Assembly: GCA_027065215.1 (NCBI GenBank)
Contig: JAMOOT010000030.1
Location: 1 to 19,768, forward strand
Direction of reading: 5' to 3'
DNA: 19,768 nucleotides
Source of the DNA: Candidatus Omnitrophota bacterium
Lineage (GTDB): Bacteria; Omnitrophota; Gorgyraeia; S143-82
Shown: one piece after another, positions 6,440 to 15,104 of the stretch
How the letters are laid out: each line of letters starts with the position of its first letter
How positions within the stretch are numbered: the first letter of the stretch is position 1
Made by a program: the position numbers and the translations under genes
Notes under the pieces: model-generated
The model's input: the letters and a program-made list of their open reading frames with translations, nothing else
What the model was told of the DNA's origin: nothing
Database searches by the model: none

Positions 6440-8755
6440 CTAAAAACCCCTCGATATACTAAAATGGAACCTACCTTCCTTTTTATCTTTGCCTGGCTCA
6501 GTCTTAAGGGGATAACCATAATCCAACTTCATAGGCCCAATTGGAGTCTTAACCCTGACTCCAACTCCGACACTATAATATATGTCCCCGCTCAAGAAGT
6601 CATCCAGTTCTGGCCAGACATTACCGAAATCAAAGAAACTAGCCAACTTTACATACTCCATAACTGGAACGGTATATTCTACATTTCCCACCAACATCGA
6701 TTCGCCTCCAATAGGATCACCAGTATTAGAATCCAAAGGAGAGACTTTTCTCTCTCTGTATCCCCTAATAGAGTAGGCACCACCAGCAAAAAATCGCTCA
6801 TAAATCGGAACCCAATCCGAGTCCCCATAATTATCCTCTAACCCTACCCTTAACCTAAAAGACAAGACATTGTCTTCCCCTAAAAACGGCATATAATATC
6901 TACCATCGCCGTATACCCGATAAAAATCCTTATCTCCCGAAAGTAGACCTCCTGCCAAATCAAAAGACAAACTCAAATAGTAACCTTCCTTAGGAGAAAA
7001 GACATTATCACGGTGGTCCTCGGTTAACTTCACTCCTATCAACCGCAGATTATTCTTCCCTTGCTCCCGTTTTAGAGCATAACTGGCATCATCGGATATA
7101 TCGGTAATATCAACACTCTCTATTTTAAGATTTCCATCTATCCGCATATACTCACTCAACTCTTTACCCAACCTCAGGTTTATTCCTTTTCTCTCTTCAT
7201 CATATCCATAACCCACATCTGTCTCCCGGTCATGGCTACGACGGTACAGATCAAAACCGCCGGATATTGGGCGATCAAACATCCATGGCTCAGTAAAACT
7301 AAGCCAATAATCTTCTATATCACTTCCTCTTTCATACATAACCGAGAGTTTTTGCCCCCCTCCAGTAAAAGTAGGCCAACGAGTTATATCAAAATTATTC
7401 TGAGATACCCGCACAAACCCAACAAACTTATCCACCGTGCTATAACCTGCCCCAAAAGAAAATTCACCAGTCTGGGCCTCTTTTACCTTTACAATCAAGT
7501 CTTTATAATCAGGCCTGTCAGTATCGCGAATATCATAAGAAATATCCTCAAAATACCCTAAATTCCTTAACCGTTGCATACTGCGACGGAGTTTTTCCCC
7601 ATCAAATTTATCCCCTGGATAGATCCTCAATTCCCGCCTAATCACCTTATCTTTGGTTCTGGTATTCCCTTCAATCACAATCTTTCGCACATAGGCAGTT
7701 TCCCCCTCTTTTACCTCAAAGGCCAAATCTATCTTGCCGCTCTTGGAATCAACCGACGGTAATGGGATGACTTTTGCAAATATGTATCCGTCCTCAAAAT
7801 ACCTATCTTGAATTCTACTGGCATCCTTTTCTACCTTTTGAGGGTCAAACGGTTCACCAACCTTAATTTTAACCTTTCCCATCAATTCCTCTGTGGGGAT
7901 AACCTTATTCCCCTCAATCTTTATCGAACCAATCCGATACTGTTTTCCCTCTCTAATAAGAAATTCTACTATCTTATAGCCTGGCTTCTTCCCATCTTTC
8001 ACTTCATAAGATACATCCACATCCAAGTATCCATGGTTAATGTAAAAGTCTCTTATCCGTTCAGCATCCTCACTTATTCGTTCCTCAGAAAAACTCCCGC
8101 TATTAAGGAAACTTGCTTTCTTCGTTTCTAATAATTTCAGTATCTGTCCATTTTTAAATGCATGATTTCCTTTTATATCTATCTTAACTACCCGCTCTTT
8201 CACACCCTCCTCTATTTTAATAATCAAATCTCGCTTCTGGCTATAAAGCGGGCCTAAACTATAAGTTATCCTTACTTCATTAAACCCTTTAGTATGATAA
8301 AAATCTTCAATTGCTTTTATTGAATCCTTCAACTTCTTCTCATCCAAAAACTCCCCCTCTTTGATTAGCAGCATATCTTGTAATTTCTTACGAGGGATTC
8401 TCCTATTGCCTTTTATAATTATTTTGCCAATAGAAGGCCTTTCCTTTACCTCTACCACCAATTTCACTCCATCTCCATCAGGAACTGGAGTAATACTCAC
8501 ATCCTCAAAAAATCCGGTAGCGTATAAAGACTTGATATCCTGAGAGACTATTTTTTCAGAATAAACAGAACCAACCCTACTCTTCATACGAACAACTATT
8601 GCTTCCGCCCCAATAGCATAATTCCCTTTCACTTCAATCTTGGTAATAACCTTATCACCTCCCTCTTGGGCCCAAGATAACAAAGCAAAACTACAAAAGG
8701 CAAAAATAAAAGAAAATATAACGAAAAAACGAGAGTTAAATAACCTGATAAACAT
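6440..8755 (-). CDS. bamA: Outer membrane protein assembly factor BamA (Omp85)
   Basis: Core of the BAM machine that inserts beta-barrel proteins into the outer membrane. The protein has 771 residues, close to E. coli BamA (810). A signal peptide (~1-29, ending SWA) leads into five POTRA domains starting near 36, 108, 188, 274 and 355, each marked by an I.I.GN element (IEVKGN, IIIKGN, IDIKGN, IKIEGN, IVIEGN). The barrel begins near 430. RFFAGGAYSIRGYRE (RGY at 664-666) is the conserved loop-6 motif that docks inside the barrel. The protein ends SISRGF, with the terminal aromatic residue of the beta signal. The ATG at 8755 follows AAGGGGGG by 5 bases. It lies 15 bases after dnaB and 59 before ompH, leading the envelope part of the cluster. 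Confidence 0.97.
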   Translation of the reverse strand: MFIRLFNSRFFVIFSFIFAFCSFALLSWAQEGGDKVITKIEVKGNYAIGAEAIVVRMKSRVGSVYSEKIVSQDIKSLYATGFFEDVSITPVPDGDGVKLVVEVKERPSIGKIIIKGNRRIPRKKLQDMLLIKEGEFLDEKKLKDSIKAIEDFYHTKGFNEVRITYSLGPLYSQKRDLIIKIEEGVKERVVKIDIKGNHAFKNGQILKLLETKKASFLNSGSFSEERISEDAERIRDFYINHGYLDVDVSYEVKDGKKPGYKIVEFLIREGKQYRIGSIKIEGNKVIPTEELMGKVKIKVGEPFDPQKVEKDASRIQDRYFEDGYIFAKVIPLPSVDSKSGKIDLAFEVKEGETAYVRKIVIEGNTRTKDKVIRRELRIYPGDKFDGEKLRRSMQRLRNLGYFEDISYDIRDTDRPDYKDLIVKVKEAQTGEFSFGAGYSTVDKFVGFVRVSQNNFDITRWPTFTGGGQKLSVMYERGSDIEDYWLSFTEPWMFDRPISGGFDLYRRSHDRETDVGYGYDEERKGINLRLGKELSEYMRIDGNLKIESVDITDISDDASYALKREQGKNNLRLIGVKLTEDHRDNVFSPKEGYYLSLSFDLAGGLLSGDKDFYRVYGDGRYYMPFLGEDNVLSFRLRVGLEDNYGDSDWVPIYERFFAGGAYSIRGYRERKVSPLDSNTGDPIGGESMLVGNVEYTVPVMEYVKLASFFDFGNVWPELDDFLSGDIYYSVGVGVRVKTPIGPMKLDYGYPLKTEPGKDKKEGRFHFSISRGF

Positions 8756-8770
8756 TTCTACCCCCCTTCA

Positions 8771-10117
8771 CTACATACTATATTCTACCGCAAGATTTTC
8801 AAATCTGGCATATTCTTTTATAAATGCCAACTTAATAGTACCTGTTGGACCATTTCGGTGTTTAGCAACTATGAGTTCTGCCATATTTTTATTCTCTTCT
8901 GTTGGATGGTAATATTCTTCTCTCATTAACATAAGCACCAAGTCCGCATCTTGCTCAAGGGAACCTGACTCTCTCAAATCAGAAAGCCTTGGTCTCTTGT
9001 CTTCCCTTTTTTCCACCTCACGTGACAATTGGCTCACTGCAATCACTGGCACATTTAACTCTTTTGCTAACAACTTCAACGAACGTGATATCTGAGATAT
9101 CTCTTGTTGCCTGCTTTCAACCCGTCCAAATCCACGCATTATCTGCAGATAATCCACTACAACTAAACCTATCCCATATCTACTCTTCATTCGTCTTGCT
9201 TTAGCCCGAAGTTCCAAAACAGATATTCCACTACTATCATCTATATACAGCGGTGCCTCATCTATCTTTTCTGCAGCCATTGTCAACTTTGGCCAATCAC
9301 TCACTGGAATAAACCCAGTACGAAGTTTGTGGGCGTCAACCCGCGCGATAGAACATATTAGCCTTTGAGTAATTTGTTCAGCAGACATCTCCACACTAAA
9401 AAATGCCACCGGGATCTTTCTCTCCACAGCAACATGCTCTGCAATCGAAGTAACCAAAGCACTTTTCCCCATAGATGGTCTTGCTGCAACAATAATCAGA
9501 TCCCCCGGATGCAGACCAGACGTTAACTTATCTAACTCTATCAACCCCGTAGGGACACCAGTGATCATTTCTTGACGGTGGTATAACTCATCTATCTTAG
9601 CAATAACCTTCTTAACGATATCTCCAGCCCGCAAGGCCTCCTTGCCACGCTCTTTTTCTTGGGCAATTTCAAATATCATCTGTTCGGCCTTATCCAATAA
9701 TTCTTGAGCATCTATATCTGCCTCATAACAGCGGGACATTATTTTGTCTGAAGTTCTTATCAATTCGCGCAAAACAAACTTATCTCGAACGATCTCAGCA
9801 TAGTGTTTGACATTGGAAGAGGATGGAACAACCTCAGCAATTTCACTTAAATAATCAAGACCTCCAATTTCCTCTAAAAGCGATTGGTCCTTAAGTTTGC
9901 CGCTAACCGTAATAAGGTCTATGGCCTTGTCTTCTTGAAAGAGTTCTTTGATAGCCGAGAAAATTTTCTGGTGCTCTGGGGCATAAAAACTATAGGTATC
10001 CAACATCTCCAAAGCAATACCCACTGCCTCAGAGTTAAGAAGCATCGCCCCCAAAACAGCCCTTTCCGCCTCCAAATTCTGAGGTGGTATCCTTAATGTA
10101 GAGTCGTTTAAACTCAT
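8771..10117 (-). CDS. dnaB: Replicative DNA helicase DnaB
   Basis: Hexameric 5'-3' helicase that unwinds DNA at the replication fork and recruits primase. The protein has 448 residues, normal for the family. The N-terminal domain begins with PPQNLEAERAVLGAML, the usual DnaB opening. A linker near 150-180 leads to the RecA-like domain with Walker A ARPSMGKSA (~212-220), SVEMSAEQ (~241-248), Walker B VVVDYLQIM (D322) and the SDLRESGSLEQDADLV region. There is no intein. The ATG overlaps the stop of rplI (ATGA). The pairing rplI-dnaB is widespread in bacteria. The gene lies 15 bases before bamA, so helicase and outer membrane assembly genes are probably co-transcribed. Confidence 0.97.
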   Translation of the reverse strand: MSLNDSTLRIPPQNLEAERAVLGAMLLNSEAVGIALEMLDTYSFYAPEHQKIFSAIKELFQEDKAIDLITVSGKLKDQSLLEEIGGLDYLSEIAEVVPSSSNVKHYAEIVRDKFVLRELIRTSDKIMSRCYEADIDAQELLDKAEQMIFEIAQEKERGKEALRAGDIVKKVIAKIDELYHRQEMITGVPTGLIELDKLTSGLHPGDLIIVAARPSMGKSALVTSIAEHVAVERKIPVAFFSVEMSAEQITQRLICSIARVDAHKLRTGFIPVSDWPKLTMAAEKIDEAPLYIDDSSGISVLELRAKARRMKSRYGIGLVVVDYLQIMRGFGRVESRQQEISQISRSLKLLAKELNVPVIAVSQLSREVEKREDKRPRLSDLRESGSLEQDADLVLMLMREEYYHPTEENKNMAELIVAKHRNGPTGTIKLAFIKEYARFENLAVEYSM

Positions 10118-10560
10118 TTACGAACGACCCAAACCTTCAATTTAGTTTTAACTTCTGGGTGGAGGGTTATTTCAACCTCGTATATACCCAACTTTTTTAT
10201 AGGTACCGGCAAAACAACCGCATCCTTATCGATCTTTACACCCTCCTCTGCAAGGGCTTGAACTATATGTACCTCTGTAACGCTTCCGTAAAGCGTTTCC
10301 TCTTCATTGGCCTCTGCCACGATATTTATAGATAATTTCTCTATCTTCTTTGCCAATTCCTCGGCTTGTTTCTTTTCTTTTTCCAATTGTTTCTCAATCC
10401 GCCTCCTCTCCTGCTCCCATAATTTCAAATTTTCCTTAGTAGCCAAATAAGCATACCCCTTAGGGATTAAATAATTTCTGGCATACCCATCTTTAACCTT
10501 GACCACTTGCCCTGCCTTACCTAAATTACGAACATCTCTACGGAGTATAATCTCTGCCAT
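10114..10560 (-). CDS. rplI: 50S ribosomal protein L9
   Basis: Large-subunit protein that reaches from the base of the L1 stalk and helps maintain reading frame. The protein has 148 residues, full length. The N-terminal domain begins MAEIILRRDVRNLGKAG and has the conserved GYARNYLIPKGYA. A long connecting helix (~41-75, rich in E and K) leads to the C-terminal RNA-binding domain (LYGSVTEVHIVQAL). The ATG has GGAGG 7 bases upstream. The gene is 12 bases after rpsR and overlaps dnaB by 4 bases. Confidence 0.97.
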   Translation of the reverse strand: MAEIILRRDVRNLGKAGQVVKVKDGYARNYLIPKGYAYLATKENLKLWEQERRRIEKQLEKEKKQAEELAKKIEKLSINIVAEANEEETLYGSVTEVHIVQALAEEGVKIDKDAVVLPVPIKKLGIYEVEITLHPEVKTKLKVWVVRK

Positions 10561-10572
10561 AGTAGCCCTCCT

Positions 10573-10812
10573 TCATCTTTTGACAAATGGAAGTAATGCA
10601 AGGATACGAGCATTCTTTATTGCCTTAGCCAACTTCCGTTGGTGCTTCGCACATGCCCCACTGGACCTTCTGGTTACAATCTTCGCCTTATCATTGATAT
10701 ACCTCTGTAGCAACTCCACATTTTTGTAATCTATGACCAAAGATGGATCTTTACAAAATGGACATTCTTTTTTCTTAAACGGCTTGCGAGCCTTCTTTTT
10801 ATCTTTTGTCAT
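10573..10812 (-). CDS. rpsR: 30S ribosomal protein S18
   Basis: Small-subunit platform protein that binds together with S6. The protein has 79 residues. Basic N-terminus, then the S18 core (IDYKNVELLQRYINDKAKIVTRRSSG shortened: NVELLQRYI and RRSSG) and LALLPFVKR at the end. C17, C20 (CPFC), C54 and H57 (CAKH) form a zinc-binding set, so this is the zinc-containing form of S18. The ATG at 10812 follows GAGGAGG. The gene lies 18 bases after ssb, in the common rpsF-ssb-rpsR order. Confidence 0.96.
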   Translation of the reverse strand: MTKDKKKARKPFKKKECPFCKDPSLVIDYKNVELLQRYINDKAKIVTRRSSGACAKHQRKLAKAIKNARILALLPFVKR

Positions 10813-10830
10813 CTCTATTTTCCTCCTCTT

Positions 10831-11307
10831 TTAAAACGGTAAATCGTCCTCATCAGTAGGTCCAATGTTATCCAAGTCGTCTATAGCATTAACAAATTCA
10901 TCATCAAACCTTGTCTCGCTCAACTCGTGATTATCCCTATCCACAAACGTCCCTGGCGCGACTGTATTTTCCTGCCTACGCCCATCCAAAAATTGAATTC
11001 TATCAGCCCTAACCTCAATAACACTTCGCTTCGCACCATCAGAGGTTGCCCAAGAACGGGACTGCAATCGGCCCTCAACCAATATCCGCCTTCCCTTAGA
11101 TAAAAACTGATTGCATAACTCTGCCTGACGGTTCCATGCCACAATATTCACATAACAAGTCTCGGTCTTTCGCTCACCAGACTTGTCTTTAAACTGAGTA
11201 TTTATTGCCAAGCGCATAGAAACCACAGGAATCCCAGAAGGGGTATAACGCAATTCGGGATCTCGAGTAAGATTCCCAATCAAAAAAACCTTGTTAAACG
11301 ATATCAT
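10831..11307 (-). CDS. ssb: Single-stranded DNA-binding protein
   Basis: Binds and protects single-stranded DNA in replication and repair, as a tetramer. The protein has 158 residues. The OB fold fills ~1-110 (SFNKVFLIGNLTRDPELRYT, VNIVAWNRQAE, GRRILVEGRLQSRSW, VIEVRADRIQFL). A flexible linker follows and the acidic tip DEDDLPF at the C-terminus recruits partner proteins. The ATG overlaps the rpsF stop (ATGA). Placement between the genes for S6 and S18 is a very common bacterial arrangement. Confidence 0.97.
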   Translation of the reverse strand: MISFNKVFLIGNLTRDPELRYTPSGIPVVSMRLAINTQFKDKSGERKTETCYVNIVAWNRQAELCNQFLSKGRRILVEGRLQSRSWATSDGAKRSVIEVRADRIQFLDGRRQENTVAPGTFVDRDNHELSETRFDDEFVNAIDDLDNIGPTDEDDLPF

Positions 11308-11642
11308 TTCTCTTTCTCCTCCTTCTCATCTACCACAAAAAACACAAACCGCAGTATCCTATCATTTATCCTAAATAAATCCCTTATCTTATTAACCACA
11401 GATGAATCTAATTTAGTAACTACATGATAATACATAGCCTCTGTTTCGTGATCTATTTCGTAGGCCAACCTACGACGCTTACTCCAAACCTCATCCTTCA
11501 AGATCTCTCCACCGTTGTTAACAATCGTCTTTTTTATTTCTTCGGCCACCACTTCAGGGCCAACATCCTCAGCACCAGCCGCTAAATCCTGTTCACGGAC
11601 TCGCAACCTTATAAGAAACATACCCTCATATTTCCGCTCCAT
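11304..11642 (-). CDS. rpsF: 30S ribosomal protein S6
   Basis: Small-subunit protein that pairs with S18 on the platform. With the ATG at 11642 it has 112 residues and begins MERKYEGMFLIRL, matching the family's usual RKYE start. GGAGG sits 5 bases upstream. The longer in-frame extension (to 11681) would add 13 residues unlike the family. Further features are the EVWSKRRRLAYEI segment and INDRILRFVF near the end, with an acidic-basic tail. The start lies within the last codons of pth (17-base overlap), and the end overlaps ssb by 4 bases. Confidence 0.95.
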   Translation of the reverse strand: MERKYEGMFLIRLRVREQDLAAGAEDVGPEVVAEEIKKTIVNNGGEILKDEVWSKRRRLAYEIDHETEAMYYHVVTKLDSSVVNKIRDLFRINDRILRFVFFVVDEKEEKEK

Positions 11643-12225
11643 CTTCACCTCCAAAATACTTTCTGACATAGTCAGGATCATTAACCAATGACATCAACCG
11701 TTGGGGATCCTCCCCATCAACCCATCTATCAACCGTGGCGAAGGCAGCTGATAAATAAACGGGTAGATCCTCCCGTTCTTTTTCCTCAAACGGACTTAAC
11801 ACATATTCTACCACATCTCCATCTTTCGGTCTATCTATGCCCAGACGAAGTCTGGGAATTTTATTGGTTCCAAGGGCATTAAATACCGACTCCAACCCCC
11901 TATGCCCACCAGAAGACCCTTGATATCTTAATCTCATTCTAAACCAAGGAAGGTTAAGGTCATCACATATCAACAACATATCTTCTGGATCTACACTATT
12001 ACGGAAGTAACCAACAGCCTTACCTGAATTATTCATATAAGTCAAAGGCAAAAGAAACAAAACATCTCGACCTTCATCCTTAGCCGAAAGAAACGGATGA
12101 AACATTTCTTTTCTCCACTTCAAATTGTGTTTACGAACATACTCCTGCACAGTCAAAAAACCAATATTATGTTTAGTAAGCCAATATTTTTCTGGGTAAT
12201 TACCAAGGCCAACCACCAACTTCAC
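11626..12225 (-). CDS. pth: Peptidyl-tRNA hydrolase
   Basis: Cytoplasmic enzyme that frees tRNA from peptidyl-tRNAs that drop off the ribosome. The GTG at 12225 gives 199 residues, the family's size, and starts directly with the first strand VKLVVGLGN. No ATG is near, and a longer frame to 12288 would only translate the rplY end. H19 (in TKHN) is the catalytic histidine, N65 (in TYMNNSG) and D88/D89 (in ICDDLNLP) complete the site, and GSSGGHRGL is the substrate loop. The usual GLGNPG..Y..TRHN is changed here to GLGNYPEKYWLTKHN, and GHNGL is GHRGL. These are variant but plausible. It starts 1 base after rplY and overlaps rpsF by 17 bases. GAGGG lies 11 bases upstream. Confidence 0.93.
   Translation of the reverse strand: MKLVVGLGNYPEKYWLTKHNIGFLTVQEYVRKHNLKWRKEMFHPFLSAKDEGRDVLFLLPLTYMNNSGKAVGYFRNSVDPEDMLLICDDLNLPWFRMRLRYQGSSGGHRGLESVFNALGTNKIPRLRLGIDRPKDGDVVEYVLSPFEEKEREDLPVYLSAAFATVDRWVDGEDPQRLMSLVNDPDYVRKYFGGEDGAEI
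11648..11652 (-). promoter_or_regulatory. Ribosome binding site fixing the rpsF start
   Basis: GGAGG on the reverse strand lies 5 bases before the ATG at 11642, inside pth. It supports the shorter S6 over the start at 11681. Confidence 0.75.
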
Positions 12226-12226
12226 T

Positions 12227-12877
12227 TTATTCTTTTCCCTCTTCCTTCCCCTTTTTGACCACCTCAGGTTCACCCTCAACCTCTCCACTTACCTCCTCTT
12301 GGCCACTACCTGCATGCTCTACTATAAATAACGCAGTATCTTCGGCCTCAAGTATCCTTATCCCTTCCGGAGGGGTAATCTCCGAAACATGGATAGAATC
12401 GCCTATATCCAAATTAGAGACATCTACTCTTATCTCATCCGGGATATTCGTTGGCAGACATTCAATATCGATTTCCCAGACCATTTGTTCAAGCATACCA
12501 CCCTTGCGGATACCAACTGCTTCACCTACTCCAACCACCGGTACTCGTAAGTGTATCTTCTCAGTCATAGAAATCTGATGAAAATCGACATGGTTAATAT
12601 CATCACTGACTGGATTATGGGAAATCTCTTGCACCAAGACCGTATATGATTCCTTATTCCCATCCTCCTCTTCCACCTCAAGGTCCACAATAGTATTCTC
12701 CCAATGATGGTGGTGCAAAAACTTAACAAATTCAGAATGATTCACACTTATTGGAATACCTCCCTCTATATGTTTTCCATAAATGACTCCCGGAATATTT
12801 CCCTCACTACGCAGACGTTTTAAAAAAGATTTGGTTTTTATCGGCCTCTTCTTTGCCTTCATTGAAACTCTATCCAT
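12227..12877 (-). CDS. rplY: 50S ribosomal protein L25 / general stress protein CTC
   Basis: Binds 5S rRNA in the large subunit. The protein has 216 residues, the two-domain CTC/TL5 form rather than the short E. coli L25. The N-terminal 5S-binding domain (~1-95) carries LRSEGNIPGVIYG and NHVDFHQI. The C-terminal beta domain (~100-190) has IHLRVPVVGVGEAVG, IECLPTNIPDEIRVD and GDSIHVSEI. An acidic-basic low-complexity tail (GEVEGEPEVVKKGKEE) ends it. The ATG follows GGAGG by ~9 bases. The glmU-prs-ctc-pth order matches Bacillus. Confidence 0.95.
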   Translation of the reverse strand: MDRVSMKAKKRPIKTKSFLKRLRSEGNIPGVIYGKHIEGGIPISVNHSEFVKFLHHHHWENTIVDLEVEEEDGNKESYTVLVQEISHNPVSDDINHVDFHQISMTEKIHLRVPVVGVGEAVGIRKGGMLEQMVWEIDIECLPTNIPDEIRVDVSNLDIGDSIHVSEITPPEGIRILEAEDTALFIVEHAGSGQEEVSGEVEGEPEVVKKGKEEGKE

Positions 12878-12891
12878 CCTTCATCCCTCCT

Positions 12892-13830
12892 TTATCTCAC
12901 TACTTGATCAAACAAACAACTAATAGAAACCTCCCAGTGTATCCTCTTTATTGCCTCAGCCAATAACGAGGCAACTGATATAACCCTAACCTTAGGATGC
13001 TCTTTTTGAGGAATAGTATCACTAACAAAAAGCATCTTCAACTTTGAATTTTCGATTTTCTCCAAGGCATTTCCCGCCAAAACCCCATGAGTAATCATAG
13101 CATATATATCTTTTGCTCCAGCCTTCTTAAGGGCATTCACGGCCTCTATAAGTGAACCACCCGTAGCAATTATGTCATCTATTATTACCAGATTTCTATC
13201 TTTGACCTCTCCCAATATATTCATTGCCTCTGCCTGGTCTGGTGAGATCCTACGTTTATCAACAATAGCCAGGCCCGCCCCCATTTTCTTGGCATAGGAC
13301 CGAGCCATCTTTATCCCTCCCACATCTGGAGAAACAATCGTAAGATCAGGTATATTCATTTCTTTTAAAAAACCAATAAATACATTTATTGCATACAGAT
13401 TGTCAACTGGAATATCAAAAAATCCTTGAATCTGGCCTGCATGCAGATCCATAGTAAGCACCCTATCAGCCCCAGCAACAGTCAACAAGTTAGCGACCAA
13501 CTTGGCAGTGATAGGAACCCTGGGCTGGTCTTTACGGTCTTGCCTCGCATAACCATAATAAGGAATTACGGCCGTAATCCGCTTAGCCGATGCCCGTTTA
13601 AGGGCATCGATCATAATCAACAATTCCATCAAATTATCGTTTGTAGGAGGGCAGGTCGGCTGGACAATAAATACATCCTTGCCTCGGACATTTTCATTTA
13701 TCTTGACCCGCACCTCTCCATCGCTGAATCTACTCACCAAGGCATCACCCAGAGGGATACCCAAATGAGTGCAAATATCCTCAGCCAGTTTGCGATGAGC
13801 ATTCCCTGAAAACACCGATAACCTATCCAT
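12892..13830 (-). CDS. prs: Ribose-phosphate pyrophosphokinase (PRPP synthetase)
   Basis: Makes PRPP from ribose 5-phosphate and ATP in the cytoplasm, feeding purine, pyrimidine, NAD, His and Trp synthesis. The protein has 312 residues, typical class I. Motifs: SRFSDGEVRVKI (~33-44), PYYGYARQDRK (~90-100), TMDLHAGQIQGFF with H130, the flexible loop DKRR (191-194) and the PRPP/ribose-phosphate loop VIIDDIIATGGS (~215-226). The end SVASLLAEAIKRIH is standard. The ATG at 13830 has GGAG 7 bases upstream and overlaps the glmU stop by 8 bases. The window also holds rpiB (substrate supply) and pyrE (a PRPP user). Confidence 0.97.
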   Translation of the reverse strand: MDRLSVFSGNAHRKLAEDICTHLGIPLGDALVSRFSDGEVRVKINENVRGKDVFIVQPTCPPTNDNLMELLIMIDALKRASAKRITAVIPYYGYARQDRKDQPRVPITAKLVANLLTVAGADRVLTMDLHAGQIQGFFDIPVDNLYAINVFIGFLKEMNIPDLTIVSPDVGGIKMARSYAKKMGAGLAIVDKRRISPDQAEAMNILGEVKDRNLVIIDDIIATGGSLIEAVNALKKAGAKDIYAMITHGVLAGNALEKIENSKLKMLFVSDTIPQKEHPKVRVISVASLLAEAIKRIHWEVSISCLFDQVVR

Positions 13831-15073
13831 TTCTTATCTCCTTTGCCGGAACACCAACCACAACCTTTCCATCAGCCACGTTATGTCTCTTAGGGACAAC
13901 CGCACCAGCACCAACTATCGCCTTATTACCTACCTTAACAGGCGCTATCAAAATAGCACCACTTCCTATAAACGCATTCCTGCCAATCTCAGTCTTGTTC
14001 TTGCTGTGTCCATCATAATTGGCAGTAATAGTACCCGCACCGATATTGCTCGCTTCTCCAACCACTGTATCTCCTAAATAAGTCAGATGTTTGGCATAAA
14101 CCTTATCCGACAGCAAAGAGCGATTTACCTCAACAAAATTTCCCACGATACAGTTATTCCCAATCCGGGTACCAGAACGGATATGGGCAAACGGCCCAAT
14201 TTGACAATAACTTCCAATTTTAACTCGAGAACGGATAACTGTAAATGGAAATATCTCAGTGTCTCGGCCAATCTTAACCCCATCCTCAATCCAAACTGTC
14301 TCTGGCATATGTATAGTAACGCCCCGTTCAAGATGAGAATTGATTATTCTGCGCCTCAAAATCTCCTCTGCCAACGCAAGATCTTTACGAGAATTTATAC
14401 CAATACACTCCTGAGGGTCTACCAATACCACCTTAAATCCCATCTTTTTCTGATAGGCATATTGAACCAAATCAGTTAAATAAAGTTCTCCCTGGGCATT
14501 ATTAGGCACTATTCTTTTTAACCCTTCCCTTAACAACTGCTTAGGCACAAAATATACCCCTGTATTTATCAAACTACTATCCTCGCTCCCAGACAGGTCG
14601 CTTTTCTCTACAATTCTCTTTGCCAACCCATCCTCATCTACCCACACCCGGCCATAACTGCCACGTTCCTCTGTCTCAGCAACCAACATAGAGGGACGTC
14701 CTGAGATAGAAGCACGAAACAGTCTCCTAACAGACCTTGCGCTAATAAGGGGCATATCTCCACACAGAATCAAAACCCAATCCCCTTTAATTCTCCTCAA
14801 TGCCCGTTTAACTGCCCCTCCGGTCCCGTCCAATACATCCTGAACCACCACATCAACCTCACACCCCCAATTACTTAAAGATGTGGTAACCATTTCCCTT
14901 TGATGCCCAACAACAACTATTTGTTGCCCCGTTATCTTTTCAGCCAATTCTATAACCCAGGCAAGGGATTCCTTACCCATAACTTTATGCAATACCTTTG
15001 GTAAAGAAGATTTCATCCGCTTTCCCTTACCCGCAGCCAAAATTACCGCAGAGACATCTTGCTTACTAATCAC
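13823..15073 (-). CDS. glmU: Bifunctional GlmU: GlcNAc-1-P uridyltransferase / GlcN-1-P acetyltransferase
   Basis: Makes UDP-GlcNAc, the precursor of both peptidoglycan and lipid A. The protein has 416 residues. Pyrophosphorylase domain ~1-230: ILAAGKGKRMKSSLPKVLH, DGTGGAV, GDMPLI (metal ligand D106), NNAQGELYLTDLV and GINSR (N227). Acetyltransferase beta helix ~250-416: HLTYLGD with H329 (E. coli H363) and SNIGAGTITANYDG. It is about 40 residues shorter than E. coli GlmU (456). Most of the loss lies between N227 and H329, equal to about two helix coils, yet all catalytic residues remain. The GTG start is supported by AAGGAGG 7 bases upstream. It is 54 bases after rpiB and overlaps prs. Confidence 0.95.
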   Translation of the reverse strand: MISKQDVSAVILAAGKGKRMKSSLPKVLHKVMGKESLAWVIELAEKITGQQIVVVGHQREMVTTSLSNWGCEVDVVVQDVLDGTGGAVKRALRRIKGDWVLILCGDMPLISARSVRRLFRASISGRPSMLVAETEERGSYGRVWVDEDGLAKRIVEKSDLSGSEDSSLINTGVYFVPKQLLREGLKRIVPNNAQGELYLTDLVQYAYQKKMGFKVVLVDPQECIGINSRKDLALAEEILRRRIINSHLERGVTIHMPETVWIEDGVKIGRDTEIFPFTVIRSRVKIGSYCQIGPFAHIRSGTRIGNNCIVGNFVEVNRSLLSDKVYAKHLTYLGDTVVGEASNIGAGTITANYDGHSKNKTEIGRNAFIGSGAILIAPVKVGNKAIVGAGAVVPKRHNVADGKVVVGVPAKEIRNG

Positions 15074-15080
15074 TCAGAAC

Positions 15081-15087
15081 CCTCCTT
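15081..15087 (-). promoter_or_regulatory. Ribosome binding site supporting the GTG start of glmU
   Basis: AAGGAGG on the reverse strand lies 7 bases before the GTG at 15073. This is an ideal site that offsets the weaker start codon. Confidence 0.75.
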
Positions 15088-15104
15088 CAATCTCAGTCTA
15101 CGAT

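Noticed and set aside
6251..6841. A 196-codon open frame on the forward strand
   Set aside because: It is antisense to the ompH start and the bamA end, both strongly conserved proteins. Its translation is low in complexity and has no domain or ribosome site. Other forward frames (for example 1956-2339, 5090-5473, 13426-13809) are rejected for the same reason.
11643..11760. S6:S18 autoregulatory mRNA motif before rpsF
   Set aside because: Two small hairpins exist here (GGGGA-GGA-TCCCC and CTGAC-TAT-GTCAG), but both are in pth coding sequence and the CCG bulge expected for S6:S18 binding is absent on the transcribed strand.
12226..12288. Longer pth frame starting at 12288
   Set aside because: The extra 21 residues are a basic out-of-frame reading of the rplY tail, whereas the Pth fold begins at the GTG at 12225.
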